Below the pieces are notes generated by a model. It was not told where the DNA came from and did no database searches. It saw only the letters and a list, made by a program, of their open reading frames with translations. 64,000 nucleotides of DNA. Source: Clostridium folliculivorans (GTDB lineage: Bacteria > Bacillota > Clostridia > Clostridiales > Clostridiaceae). The position numbers and the translations under genes were made by a program. The stretch is from assembly GCF_024341905.1 (NCBI RefSeq), contig NZ_BQXY01000002.1, positions 124,001 to 188,000 on the forward strand. Direction: 5' to 3'. Position 1 is the first letter of the stretch. Each line of letters opens with the position of its first letter. Below are positions 45,190-54,000 of this stretch, piece by piece.

Positions 45190-46084
45190 TTATGGTTTTA
45201 ATATAACCTTAATACAATCTTCAGTTTTTGTATCAAAAGCTTTATACCCATGAGGTGCATCGTCAAGTGGAAGTCTGTGTGTGATAATATCACTTGGATC
45301 AATTTTTCCTTCAGTAAGTAGATTGTAAAGTATTGGCATGTAAGGAATTACAGGTGCTTGGCCTGTTCTTATATTAATATTACGGTTTATTAAGTCACCA
45401 AGAGGGAAAGCATTATATCTTCCGCCGTATACTCCTGTAACTTGTATAATCCCGCCTTTTCTAACAGCTTGAGTTGCTATATTAAAACCTCCCAGTGCAC
45501 CACTTTGAAGTTTTAAACCTGATCCAACAAACTCCATAGGTGTCATCTTACCATCCATTCCTACGCAATCAATAACAACATCTGCACCTCCGTGAGTCAA
45601 TTCTTTTAAGTATTCACCAGTATTGTCATGTTGCTCAAAGTTAACAGTCTCTACTAAGTTGTATTTTTCAGCATGTTTCAAACGATAATCTATATAATCA
45701 ACTGCGATAACTCGTTCAGCACCATGTAACCAAGCAAATTTTTGTGCTAATAAACCTACAGGTCTACAGCCTAAAATAACCACAGTATTTCCAGGCTTGA
45801 CTCCAGCATTCTCCACAACTTACGTTAAAAGGAACAACAACTTTGTCTCCTTTTTTTAATTTTGTTACATCGGGCCCTACCTCTTCTACGATACCCATTG
45901 GCTCATGACCAATTATGTAATCCTGATGTAGATTGGGAACCATATCATGAATAAGATGCAAATCAGATCCGCAAATTGCTGTATTAGTGATTCTCACAAT
46001 TATATCGTCAGCTTTCTGTATTGATGGTGCAGGTACATCTTTTACTTCTACGTTTTTAATACCTTGAAATGTTACAGCTTTCAT
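45190..46084 (-). pseudogene. Zinc-dependent alcohol dehydrogenase, internally deleted and frameshifted
   Basis: The reverse-strand gene begins at ATG 46084 after AAGGAGG. MKAVTFQGIKNVEVKDVPAPSI... with CGSDLHLIHD and IIGHEPMGIVEEVG is the N-terminus of a medium-chain zinc alcohol dehydrogenase. It runs to VPFNVSCGEC (near 45815) and then changes frame straight into VENAGVKPGNTVVILGC, the NAD-binding domain, which continues to 45190. The segment normally between these points (more cysteines of the structural zinc site and the domain link, about 75-100 residues) is missing. At the junction GTGGAGAATGC fits both flanking reading frames, which points to deletion between short direct repeats. The Rossmann loop also reads GCRPVG instead of GCGPVG. 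The gene is very likely dead. Confidence 0.85.
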
Positions 46085-46101
46085 AAAATTTTACCTCCTT
46101 A

Positions 46102-46464
46102 CTATTTATATGGAGTTGCAAAGTCCCCAAGTCTGCTTGTATCCTCAGGAAAAAGATTTAAACTTGCAATCTGTACTGCGTTTCTGGAGGATTCCATATC
46201 CATTTGAAATTGCTTTTCCAAATCAACAGGATGAAACCAACCTTTTCTAATCATGAGATTGGTTAATTCTTCATGTAGATTTATCGCATCATTTAATTGA
46301 GCATTCAGAGCGGCTCTTACCTCTGGGGTAGCAGCTTCTGTTAAAGCAATGGCATAATGTCTTACTCCGTTTTTGGCATTTAATAAGAAAGCTAGAGACA
46401 TGGTTTCATCTACCATTTTCGGCATTCCTTCTGCATTTCTTACTTCCAAATAATCATTGATCAT
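46102..46464 (-). CDS. CotF-family spore coat protein, copy 2
   Basis: A 120-residue helical protein, ATG at 46464 after AGGAGGTG. It reads MVDETMSLAFLLNAKNGVRHYAIALTEAATPEVRAALNAQLNDAINLHEELTNLMIRKGWFHPVDLEKQFQMDM, the same CotF pattern as the gene at 44509 but clearly diverged. It ends LGDFATPYK. It lies 16 bases after its small partner gene and 17 before the alcohol dehydrogenase remnant, so the cluster was one operon. Confidence 0.88.
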   Translation of the reverse strand: MINDYLEVRNAEGMPKMVDETMSLAFLLNAKNGVRHYAIALTEAATPEVRAALNAQLNDAINLHEELTNLMIRKGWFHPVDLEKQFQMDMESSRNAVQIASLNLFPEDTSRLGDFATPYK

Positions 46465-46480
46465 ATTTTGTTTACACCTC

Positions 46481-46690
46481 CTATCTCAATTTTGGTGCTT
46501 TTCCGAGTAGAACTTGTAAGTCATTTATGGCTGAAATTGACAATCTAACATCTTTCTCTAATAAAGCCTTTAATTCTTGATCAAAAACTACCCCTTCCAT
46601 CATCTTGGATGTTGTCATACAAATAGTTTTGAAGTTGAGTAGTTCATGTATTTGCATAGTTTCTGCTGGCGCAAAAGTTTGTTGTTCCAA
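46481..46690 (-). CDS. Small helical spore coat-associated protein, copy 2
   Basis: First gene of the coat cluster. TTG at 46690 is preferred: AGGAGG (complement of 46699-46704) lies eight bases upstream, while the GTG at 46699 falls inside that site. The product of 69 residues reads MEQQTFAPAETMQIHELLNFKTICMTTSKMMEGVVFDQELKALLEKDVRLSISAINDLQVLLGKAPKLR. It shares the (H/A)ETMQIHELL motif with the small protein at 44943. A sigma-G-like promoter lies upstream. Confidence 0.75.
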   Translation of the reverse strand: MEQQTFAPAETMQIHELLNFKTICMTTSKMMEGVVFDQELKALLEKDVRLSISAINDLQVLLGKAPKLR

Positions 46691-46720
46691 AACATTCACC
46701 TCCTATGGTTATAACAGCTT

Positions 46721-46750
46721 TATTATTCCACTTACAAAAATCAGTTATAC
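46721..46750 (-). promoter_or_regulatory. Possible forespore (sigma-G/F-like) promoter of the coat cluster
   Basis: On the reverse strand GTATA (46750-46746) is followed after 18 bases by AATAATA (46727-46721). This fits the sigma-G consensus GHATR - N17/18 - CATNHTA except for the first base of the second box. It lies some 30 bases before the TTG start. Confidence 0.35.
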
Positions 46751-46941
46751 TTAAAGGTAGCATACATTGATAATGAAATATTTAATAAGATAAGCATTTA
46801 TATAGCAATAATTAATTGTGTTTATTTTCCATTTTATATTAATTATGTTAAAATTATTTTATGGATTCTATTAAAATATTTATTTAATTAAAGATTTATA
46901 AATGAAGGGTAGAATCAATCTTAAAAAGAGGTGAAAGTATT

Positions 46942-47388
46942 ATGAGATTTGAAGAAGACAATTTAAAAGAGTTATTAGGTAAATGGCAAGATATTTTAAG
47001 ATTAAGAGATTGGGATATTCAATATCAGTTTGTTGAAAAAGATTGGAGAAAATCAGGTGATGTAAAGATAAATTCAGAAGATAAAAAGGCGATACTTTTA
47101 ATAAATAATTTTAATCCTAAGTCAACAAATTTAGATGAATTAGTAATACATGAACTTTTGCATATTAAATTATGGGGGATGGATCAAATGATAGAGGACC
47201 TCCTTTATGAAGTTTTCGGAAAAGACATGCAGGATCCTAAGCTTAACTTTGCATATACACAATTTATGAAGCTTTTAGAGAATACAACTGAAGATCTTGC
47301 TAAAGGATATGTTACATTGGGCGCAAAAAATAAAGAACTATCTTTTGGTAAACTAAAAAAAGAAGTTGATGATGAAATTGGTATTTAA
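46942..47388 (+). CDS. HExxH-motif protein, putative zinc metallopeptidase
   Basis: A 148-residue protein starting ATG 46942 after GAGGTGAA. The N-terminal half reads WQDILRLRDWDIQYQFVEKDWRKSGDVKINSEDKKAILLIN. It is followed by the zinc motif in DELVIHELLHIKLWGMDQMIEDLLYEVFGKD, where a downstream Glu could be the third ligand. The order (beta sheet, then HELLH) resembles small zincin-like proteins found in Firmicutes and their phages. There is no signal peptide. It is a single gene next to the spore coat cluster. Catalysis is inferred from the motif only. Confidence 0.72.
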   Translation: MRFEEDNLKELLGKWQDILRLRDWDIQYQFVEKDWRKSGDVKINSEDKKAILLINNFNPKSTNLDELVIHELLHIKLWGMDQMIEDLLYEVFGKDMQDPKLNFAYTQFMKLLENTTEDLAKGYVTLGAKNKELSFGKLKKEVDDEIGI

Positions 47389-47645
47389 ATAGAAATAAAG
47401 ATATAGATAAGAGCTAGATGGCAATATTTACATCCGTTTATGATATTTTCACTATTGCTTGTACATATTAAGATAAATTATAATTAAATTATAATAATTC
47501 ATATAACCACAGGTAAATTTAAGTGATTTTTATCGAAATTTGCGGTATAAGTATGGATTGATTATATTTATATTATAAATTCAATGTTTTAGCTAAAGAA
47601 GTTTTGTTTAGATTTAATATGGCATTGCTTGAAGGGAAGGTGTAC

Positions 47646-49430
47646 ATGATTAAATTTATTAAACGGTTACTTTATATTGCGCCTATAATATTGTTATTAG
47701 CACTTATTTATATTCATCCAGTAGATGTGTTTGCTATTGATAACACAGGTGAATCTATAAGTGTTAAATATTCGTCGCATGTTCAAAATGTAGGTTGGCA
47801 AAATAGTGTTTTTGATGGGCAAACTTCTGGGACAGTTGGTTTATCTTATAGGTTAGAAGGCATAAAAATATCTATTGAAAACCCTATATCAGGAATGAAG
47901 ATAAAATACCAAACTCATGTTCAAAATGTAGGATGGCAAAATTGGGTCTATGATGGACAGCTTTCTGGGACTTCAGGCAAGAGTTTAGCAGTTGAAGGCA
48001 TAAAGATAATGTTAGAAGGGGCGCCAGTTGGTTACCATATTCAATACCAAGCTTATGTACAAAGTATAGGATGGCAGAATTGGGTACAAGATGGACAGCT
48101 TGGGGGCACAGAAGGTAGATCCTTAAGACTAGAAGCAATGAAAATAAGGATAGTAAAAGAAGATTCATCTCTTTATGGAAAATTAGGTATTACTTATAGG
48201 ACGCATGTTCAAAATGTTGGTTGGCAAGATTATGTTTACGATGGACAGTTAAGTGGAACAGAAGGGCTTTCGTACAGACTAGAAGGAATAAATATAGCAT
48301 TAAAAAATCAAACTTCTGGAATGAGGATTAAATATCAAACTCACGTTCAAAATATAGGATGGCAAGGTTGGGTGTATGATGGACAGATGTCTGGTACTTC
48401 CGGAAGAAGTCTACGACTTGAAGGTATAAAAATAATGCTAGAAGGTGCTCCAGCGTGGTTACATGTAAAGTATCAAGTTCATGTTCAAAATGTAGGTTGG
48501 CAGAATTGGGTTAAAGATGGACAAGCAGCTGGAACTGAGGGACAAAGTTTAAGACTAGAAGGAATTAGGATATTATTAGTTGACGAAAAAGAAGTGGTAT
48601 ATTCAAGTTATAACATATCACTTACAAGTATGCTAGATAAGCAAATGGCTGATGAACCTGCAGTTGATGTAGTAAATAGTACCACAAAGCAATGGGAATG
48701 GAGATATGCGCAAATTCAAAACGGCATTCAAGGATATTATATGTGGCAGCCGCAGCAAAATTCTGATGGAAGTACAACTAATATTCAAAAATGGACCAAT
48801 TCTCCCGATGGGTACCAGTACATAAAGCAAACTGTACAAAAAAACATAGATCCAAGTTACATAATAAATGACCCTACTTACATATACCAATTTATAAAAT
48901 TAAGTTATGTAGATGGCACAACGGCTAGTGACCTTAATAAATTATTTAGATCAGATGGTGTACTTGCGAATGAAGGCCAGGTTTTTATTGATGCAGCTAA
49001 GGCTAATAATATTAATCCTATTTATTTAGCAGCACATGCTATTCTTGAAACTGGAAACGGAACATCAGATTTAGCTAAAGGTACTGATATAAATGGTACA
49101 GATGGAGTTAAAAAAGTTTATAATTTATTTGGTATACTAGCTTTTGATGGAAATGAAATAAATGGAGCATATTACGCATACAGTCAAGGGTGGACAAGCA
49201 TTGACAAGGCAATCTATGGAGGTGCCAATTGGATTGCAAAAGGATACATAAACAATGCCACTTACAAGCAGGATACTATCTATAAAATGAGATGGAATCC
49301 TCAAAATACTGGAACACATCAATATGCTACAGATGCAGAGTGGGCAAGAAAACAAACGGTTTATATAAAAAAATGTTTTGACATGGTACCAAATGCAAAA
49401 ATAATATTTGATGTACCAGTATATAAGTAA
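47646..49430 (+). CDS. Secreted N-acetylglucosaminidase with six ChW repeats
   Basis: A 594-residue cell-wall hydrolase. ATG 47646 is chosen because AGGGAAGG precedes it; the frame opens 14 codons upstream without a better site. A signal peptide (LLYIAPIILLLALIYIHPVDVFA) is followed by six ChW repeats (about 38-315), each with VQN(V/I)GWQ, DGQ, SGT.G.S and (L/V)EGIKI. Repeats 1-3 and 4-6 match pairwise (1 with 4, 2 with 5, 3 with 6), so a block of three was duplicated. The C-terminal domain (about 440-590) has FIDAAKANNINPIYLAAHAILETGNGTSDLAKG with the catalytic Glu in ILETG, and YNLFGILAFDGN, typical of GH73-like glucosaminidases. ChW repeats are thought to bind the cell surface. Confidence 0.92.
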   Translation: MIKFIKRLLYIAPIILLLALIYIHPVDVFAIDNTGESISVKYSSHVQNVGWQNSVFDGQTSGTVGLSYRLEGIKISIENPISGMKIKYQTHVQNVGWQNWVYDGQLSGTSGKSLAVEGIKIMLEGAPVGYHIQYQAYVQSIGWQNWVQDGQLGGTEGRSLRLEAMKIRIVKEDSSLYGKLGITYRTHVQNVGWQDYVYDGQLSGTEGLSYRLEGINIALKNQTSGMRIKYQTHVQNIGWQGWVYDGQMSGTSGRSLRLEGIKIMLEGAPAWLHVKYQVHVQNVGWQNWVKDGQAAGTEGQSLRLEGIRILLVDEKEVVYSSYNISLTSMLDKQMADEPAVDVVNSTTKQWEWRYAQIQNGIQGYYMWQPQQNSDGSTTNIQKWTNSPDGYQYIKQTVQKNIDPSYIINDPTYIYQFIKLSYVDGTTASDLNKLFRSDGVLANEGQVFIDAAKANNINPIYLAAHAILETGNGTSDLAKGTDINGTDGVKKVYNLFGILAFDGNEINGAYYAYSQGWTSIDKAIYGGANWIAKGYINNATYKQDTIYKMRWNPQNTGTHQYATDAEWARKQTVYIKKCFDMVPNAKIIFDVPVYK

Positions 49431-49446
49431 TTTTTCATTATAGGCG

Positions 49447-49548
49447 TTAAATTAAGTGGTTATCAATCCAATACTTTAATTTTAGTAGCTCGCTCATATA
49501 GTATCTCCTTCATAACCACTTAAATTAAACAATATTCTTATACATAGA
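49447..49548. repeat. Dispersed repeat family R, copy R4
   Basis: TTAAATTAAGTGGTTAT (49447-49463) and ATAACCACTTAAATTAA (49512-49528) are a perfect 17-bp inverted repeat. Inside is AGCTCGCTCATATAG, also in copy R1. The family tail AAACAATATTCTTATACATAG follows. Confidence 0.7.
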
Positions 49549-49560
49549 TTTATTATAAAG

Positions 49561-49614
49561 ATATGCCATGTTACACCAATTATCATATTGGTGAAGATTA
49601 TGGCATATTTTTTT
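49561..49614 (+). terminator. Terminator of the glucosaminidase gene
   Basis: Two stacked stems, ATATGCCAT (49561-49569) with ATGGCATAT (49600-49608) and CACCAAT (49574-49580) with ATTGGTG (49587-49593), followed by a T run. Confidence 0.75.
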
Positions 49615-49639
49615 GTGTAAGGAAAAGCCTAAAGATTTT

Positions 49640-49795
49640 ATAACTATCAAACATAGATATTTCAGTGACTTTGCAAGTTTTTTATGGATATATGGTATAA
49701 AATAAAACTTGATAAAAAGCCAAATTTTCATCATATGTATTAGGATAGACAGATGCTTAAAAAACCGCTAAGAAATTACTTAGCGGTTTTTTAAG
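49640..49795. repeat. Dispersed repeat family A, copy A3, with bidirectional terminator
   Basis: It shares with copy A1 ATAAAACTTGAT, GCCAAATTTTCATCATATGTATTAGGATAGACAGATGC (49719-49755) and a final hairpin. The hairpin is a perfect 17-bp stem, CTTAAAAAACCGCTAAG (49755-49771) with CTTAGCGGTTTTTTAAG (49778-49794). Its stem sequence differs completely from that of A1 and A2 although the flanking blocks match. It can stop transcription from both sides between the two convergent ChW genes. Confidence 0.7.
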
Positions 49796-49832
49796 CTACA
49801 GATTTATCATGATATAAACGTAATTTTAAAAA

Positions 49833-52211
49833 TTAATTATTGTTCACAATCCTTATTCTAAGGCCTTCAATAGGAAGTCCCAAACCTGTGGTTCCAGCTG
49901 TTTCTCCATTCCTAACCCAATCCATCCAACCTTTATTGCTAACATGAGCCTGATATTGAATTGTATAATTTGATGGTGCGTTTTCAAGCCATATTCTTAT
50001 TGCTTCAACTCTAAGACCTTTACCCACGGTACCAGCAATAGCACCATCGTAAGAAATATCTTGCCATCCGATATTTTGGATATGTGCTTGATATTTTATC
50101 TTCATACCAGCAGGAGGTGATGGTAGACTAAGCTTTACTGCTTCTAACCTAAGATATTTTCCAACTGTACCTATAAGATTGCTTGGATCTGAATCTGTTT
50201 GCCAGCCTATGTTCTGTATATTTGATTGACTATTTAATTTAATCATATCACTATCTTTTACAAGTTTTATTCTTATTGCTTCTACTCTTAGCGCTCGCCC
50301 TGAAGTTCCAGACATTTCTCCATCTTGGACCCAATTTTGCCATCCAATATTCTCAACATGAGCTTGATATAGTATATGGTATCCAGTAGGCGCATTTTCT
50401 AAATTTATTCTAATTGCCTCCATTCTTAATCCAAGTCCTGAAGTACCTGCTAAGCTTCCGTTGTACACCCAGGGCTGCCAACCAATATTTTGTATATGAG
50501 TCTGATATTTTATTTTCATATTACTTGGTGCGTTACTAAGGTATATGTTCATAGCTTCAAGCCGTAGTGATTGTCCGCTTGTTCCTGAAACGGAACCATT
50601 AGAAACATAATTTTGCCAACCGATATTTTGTACGTGAGTTCTGTAATTTACACTTATTGGTGCATTCGGTAATGCAATAGTGTTAAAGCTAAAATTACTT
50701 GTCCATTTATTAAAAGAACCTGAATCATCATATACTTTAACATATAAATATGAATTGGACCCTTTTGATAAGGTATATTCACTACCAGAAAAATAGTTGC
50801 TTTGTAATTCAGTAATAGAATTAAGTGAACTATCAAAAATGTCTGCTTTAAGGCTCGCTGGATTTTGAGAACTAAACTTTAATTTTACTTGAGTACTGTT
50901 ACTATTAAATGAAAGTTTGTACCAAGTCGAATCAAAAGGTACTACTGCATTACCGCTAAGTTGGATACTTGAATTAACATCAATTGCTTTTGTATATGTA
51001 TTGTCATCACTAGTACTTGTATATACAGGTTTTAATGTTGTTGCTTGTCCGCTTATAGCCTTAGTAATATCTATTATTCCCGAGCCATAAGATTTATCTA
51101 TTGTATTATTTGAAAAAGAATAGTTTTTTAAATTAGTCTTAATAGCTGATACTGTTAAGTTTGGATTATTTGATGCTAATATTGCTAATTGACCAGATGC
51201 TACTGCTGTGGCCATTGAAGTTCCTGACATATACTCGTAATTGTTATTGAACGAAGGTACTGTAGAGAGAATATTCACTCCTGGAGCTACTAAATCAATC
51301 TTATCACCAAAGTTAGAAAAACTTGCTAATTCATTAGCTTCATTTGTTGCTCCAACAGAAAGCACATTATCGTATGCTGCAGGATAACAAATAGTCTTTA
51401 AACCATCATTTCCAGCAGCTGCAACTAAGATAATCCCTTTATTACTTGCATAATCAATAGCATTCTTTAAAATTTGGTCAGAACTTGAACTTCCTAAACT
51501 AAGATTTATAATTTTGGCCCCATGATCAGCAGCCCATATTATTCCTTGAGAGATTGAAAGAGTATCTCCCTCACCATTTGCATCTAGAACTTTAACAGCT
51601 AGAAGTTTAGTTGATGGGGCAATACCTGTAACACCTTTACCATTATTACTTATAGCTGCAATAGTACCTGCAACGTGTGTACCGTGACCTTCATTATCAT
51701 TATAAGAACCGGTTCCAGTATAATCTATTCCACCAATTACTTTGTTAACAAGATCCTCGTGATTATAATCTATTCCTGTATCTACAACCGCAACGGTAAT
51801 ATTAGAACCAGAATTATATTCTAAGGCATTTAATATATTTAAGTCATTTATATACCATTGATCAGGTAAATAGCTATCATTTACAGATATATTTTTTGTC
51901 TGATAGTTTGCATTGGTCAAATCTGTTTTTTTGTATTTTATATTTGGTTGGACAATTTCAATGTTAGAGTCATTTTTTAACTTGTTAAGCAAATACTCAT
52001 AATCAGTTTTTGACGAGGCTGTAAACTTTTTTAGATTAGGTTTAATAGACTGAGCTTGAGATTGTCCAGAAACTGCTGTCTTATATTTAACTATTAAATC
52101 ATAATTTTTGTTTGTTTCATTATTGCTTAAAGCATTAACTGTAGTTCTATTGATTACTAAACTTGATATTAAAGCAATAATCATAAATGATGCAAAAAAC
52201 TTTTTTAACAT
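49833..52211 (-). CDS. Secreted subtilisin-type serine protease with six ChW repeats
   Basis: A 792-residue exported protease. The reverse-strand ATG at 52211 has AAGGTG upstream; a GTG at 52220 lies inside that site. Signal peptide about 1-28, then a propeptide (to about 100, YDLIVKYK...FTASSKTDYEYLLNKL). The S8 catalytic triad is D144 (AVVDTGID), H176 (GHGTHVAGT) and S332 (SGTSMATA). A beta domain follows (about 395-520), then six ChW repeats (about 525-790) with QNIGWQ, GT.G..LR.EA(I/M)(R/N)I. The repeats again look like two sets of three, but the fourth is diverged (IQNIGWQTDSDPSNLIGT). It should be held at the cell surface. It converges on the ChW glucosaminidase gene. Confidence 0.93.
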   Translation of the reverse strand: MLKKFFASFMIIALISSLVINRTTVNALSNNETNKNYDLIVKYKTAVSGQSQAQSIKPNLKKFTASSKTDYEYLLNKLKNDSNIEIVQPNIKYKKTDLTNANYQTKNISVNDSYLPDQWYINDLNILNALEYNSGSNITVAVVDTGIDYNHEDLVNKVIGGIDYTGTGSYNDNEGHGTHVAGTIAAISNNGKGVTGIAPSTKLLAVKVLDANGEGDTLSISQGIIWAADHGAKIINLSLGSSSSDQILKNAIDYASNKGIILVAAAGNDGLKTICYPAAYDNVLSVGATNEANELASFSNFGDKIDLVAPGVNILSTVPSFNNNYEYMSGTSMATAVASGQLAILASNNPNLTVSAIKTNLKNYSFSNNTIDKSYGSGIIDITKAISGQATTLKPVYTSTSDDNTYTKAIDVNSSIQLSGNAVVPFDSTWYKLSFNSNSTQVKLKFSSQNPASLKADIFDSSLNSITELQSNYFSGSEYTLSKGSNSYLYVKVYDDSGSFNKWTSNFSFNTIALPNAPISVNYRTHVQNIGWQNYVSNGSVSGTSGQSLRLEAMNIYLSNAPSNMKIKYQTHIQNIGWQPWVYNGSLAGTSGLGLRMEAIRINLENAPTGYHILYQAHVENIGWQNWVQDGEMSGTSGRALRVEAIRIKLVKDSDMIKLNSQSNIQNIGWQTDSDPSNLIGTVGKYLRLEAVKLSLPSPPAGMKIKYQAHIQNIGWQDISYDGAIAGTVGKGLRVEAIRIWLENAPSNYTIQYQAHVSNKGWMDWVRNGETAGTTGLGLPIEGLRIRIVNNN

Positions 52212-52509
52212 AGAGATCACCTTTCGTTAATTTTAAACTTGAATTTCATATTTTAGTAAAAAGTAATATTTATTGTTTTATCAGTTTATTAGTTTAATGA
52301 ATTATTAAATGAGCTGAATTTTAGTCTTTAAAAGAAATTATACACTTTAATTATCGATGAAAATTTAAAGTATATAATACATAAGCTAGGAATATCTAGT
52401 TCCAACAATGGATACTTGAGGTAATGTAATAGAGTTTATCAGTTGAGAACAAGTGTATGTCAAAAATATGGACATTTATAATGTTTAAGCATAGAATACA
52501 ATATATTAA
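52212..52509. other. Intergenic region between the protease gene and the ATPase remnant
   Basis: About 300 AT-rich bases with no gene. It must hold the promoter of the protease gene, but no strong hexamer pair was found by eye. The missing N-terminus of the P-type ATPase is not recognisable here. Confidence 0.3.
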
Positions 52510-53198
52510 TTGATAATAGAGGTAATTATATATTTTATACTTGGACAGTTTCAGGAAGGTCTAGTTATGCTTATATTTGTTCTTTTCGTTTGTTCTATAA
52601 CCTTTTTTCAGCAATGGAAAACTGATAGAACAATGAATGCTTTAAAAAACTTAGTTTCTCCAGAAATTCATGGACTTAGGGATGCAAAGAAAATTAAGAT
52701 TAAAAGTTCAGAGTTAGTTCCAAATGATATAGTTTATATCTCACAAGGAGAAAGAATTCCTGCTGATTGTGAAGTAGTGGAAGCATCTAACTTTTATGTA
52801 GATGAAGCTATTCTAACAGGTGAATCCGAACTAGCTTATAAACAATGTAAGAATCAGTGTGGAGAAGTATTTACTTTATGCTGGAACGCTAGCAGTTTCT
52901 GGGACATTTTTCACTTACAACTTTGATAACAGGTAATATTATATTAGTTCTAGTTAATAGTTCTAATACTAAATCAATTATTGAAACGCTAATGGATAAT
53001 CGAAATAAATCAAGAATTTTAATAAATATAATATCATTTCTAGTTTTGATTAGTATTATATATATGCCAGTATTGCAGTCATTATTTAAGACATCGTCCT
53101 TAGGGTTTAAAACGTTTACTGTGGCTCTTGTTTTAGGAGTTATATCTACAGGCTGGTGGGAGATTGTAAAATTTTTTCATAGATTCAAAAAGTTTTGA
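52510..53198 (+). pseudogene. Remnant of a P-type cation-transporting ATPase
   Basis: From 52510 to about 52860 the frame reads IIYFILGQFQEGLVMLIFVLFVCSITFFQQWKTDRTMNALKNL, then SSELVPNDIVYISQGERIPADCEVVEASNFYVDEAILTGES, the early helices and actuator domain of a P-type ATPase with its TGES loop. After GEVF the frame shifts (the +1 frame reads YAGTLAVSGTFFTYN) and shifts again near 52920. It then jumps to IIETLMDNRNKSRILINIISFLVLISIIYMPVLQSLF...LGVISTGWWEIVKFF, which resembles the last helices of the same family. The phosphorylation (DKTG) and nucleotide domains are absent and the N-terminus is cut. The gene is dead. Confidence 0.85.
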
Positions 53199-53361
53199 TG
53201 CATATAAAATCTTTAATAAAAAAATGGGGTTTTTGGTCAATAGCCATAAAATAGATGATACTTAAGTTATAGCACTGATTAAGTTTTAGTGCTATAATTT
53301 ACATATTAGTTTTAATATGGAAGGCAAAATGTCTTATAAGCATTTTGTTTTAGGTGGATTT

Positions 53362-53829
53362 ATGGAATTCAGTATAAGTTTACAGGAATATAGCTTTGAA
53401 AGAGTGACACGAGAAACTATTAATCATTTGGTTGACTTAGCCCTAGAACTTTGGCCAGATAATGAAAGAGAAAATTTGTTAAGAGATACCTTATTGCTAC
53501 TAGATGATTTAGAGAACAATATTTTTTTTGTTTGTAAGAATATAAATCAATATATAGGATTTATTCATGTATCATTAAGGCATGATTATGTTGAGGGAGC
53601 TTATTTTAGTCCAACTGGTTTTATTGAGGGAATTTATGTTAAGGAAAGTTTTAGAGGTATAGGTATTGCTAGAAAGTTAGTTGAATACGGAGAAGCATGG
53701 AGCCGTGAAAAAGGTTGCAGCCAGCTTGCTTCTGATATTGAATTGAACAACAAATGTAGTTTTAATTTTCATAATAGTATTGGCTTTAAGGAAGTAAATA
53801 GGATAATATGTTTTATAAAAAATATTTAA
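53362..53829 (+). CDS. GNAT acetyltransferase resembling aminoglycoside 6'-N-acetyltransferase
   Basis: A 155-residue cytoplasmic enzyme. ATG 53362 follows AGGTGG; an in-frame ATG at 53317 lacks a site. The whole length fits the AAC(6')-I pattern: NHLVDLALELWPDNERENLLRD, FFVCKNINQYIGFIHVSLRHDYVEGAYFSPTGFIEGIYVKESFRGIGIARKLVEYGEAWSREKGCSQLASDIELNN and SFNFHNSIGFKEVNRIICFIK. The acetyl-CoA loop is FRGIGIARKL. It would transfer acetyl groups to an amine, possibly of aminoglycosides. Chromosomal relatives often have other natural substrates, so resistance is not implied. It stands alone beside a decayed gene. Confidence 0.85.
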   Translation: MEFSISLQEYSFERVTRETINHLVDLALELWPDNERENLLRDTLLLLDDLENNIFFVCKNINQYIGFIHVSLRHDYVEGAYFSPTGFIEGIYVKESFRGIGIARKLVEYGEAWSREKGCSQLASDIELNNKCSFNFHNSIGFKEVNRIICFIKNI

Positions 53830-53884
53830 AAAGTATAAATTTTTAAGTTAGTAAACTTAGCGATTTTAATGATTTTATAAGTAC

Positions 53885-54000
53885 TTTAAGGATGAACAGT
53901 AAAAATAAAATTATTCTATTACTTAATTCTCCACATTCACATTTTGAAAAGCGGGTGCTCAAAAAAAGCTCACTGAAGATCAGTGAGCTTTTTTTAATGT
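53885..54000. repeat. Dispersed repeat family A, copy A4, with bidirectional terminator
   Basis: AACAGTAAAAATAAAATTATTC and AAAAGCGGGTGCTC match the order of blocks in copy A1. The end is a perfect 16-bp stem (53961-53976 with 53980-53995) with only a 3-base AGA loop, flanked by A and T runs. A further fragment at 54017-54062 (GTAGCTAAATCTAAATATTT) matches the left part of copy A1 and abuts the stop codon of the next gene. Confidence 0.65.

Noticed and set aside
47884..48168. Reverse-strand frames inside the ChW gene
   Set aside because: They are open only because the repeats keep stops out of that frame; no ribosome binding site and no family pattern.
17395..54000. Regularly spaced repeats as a CRISPR array
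   Set aside because: Repeat copies are kilobases apart with no spacer structure and no cas genes are present.
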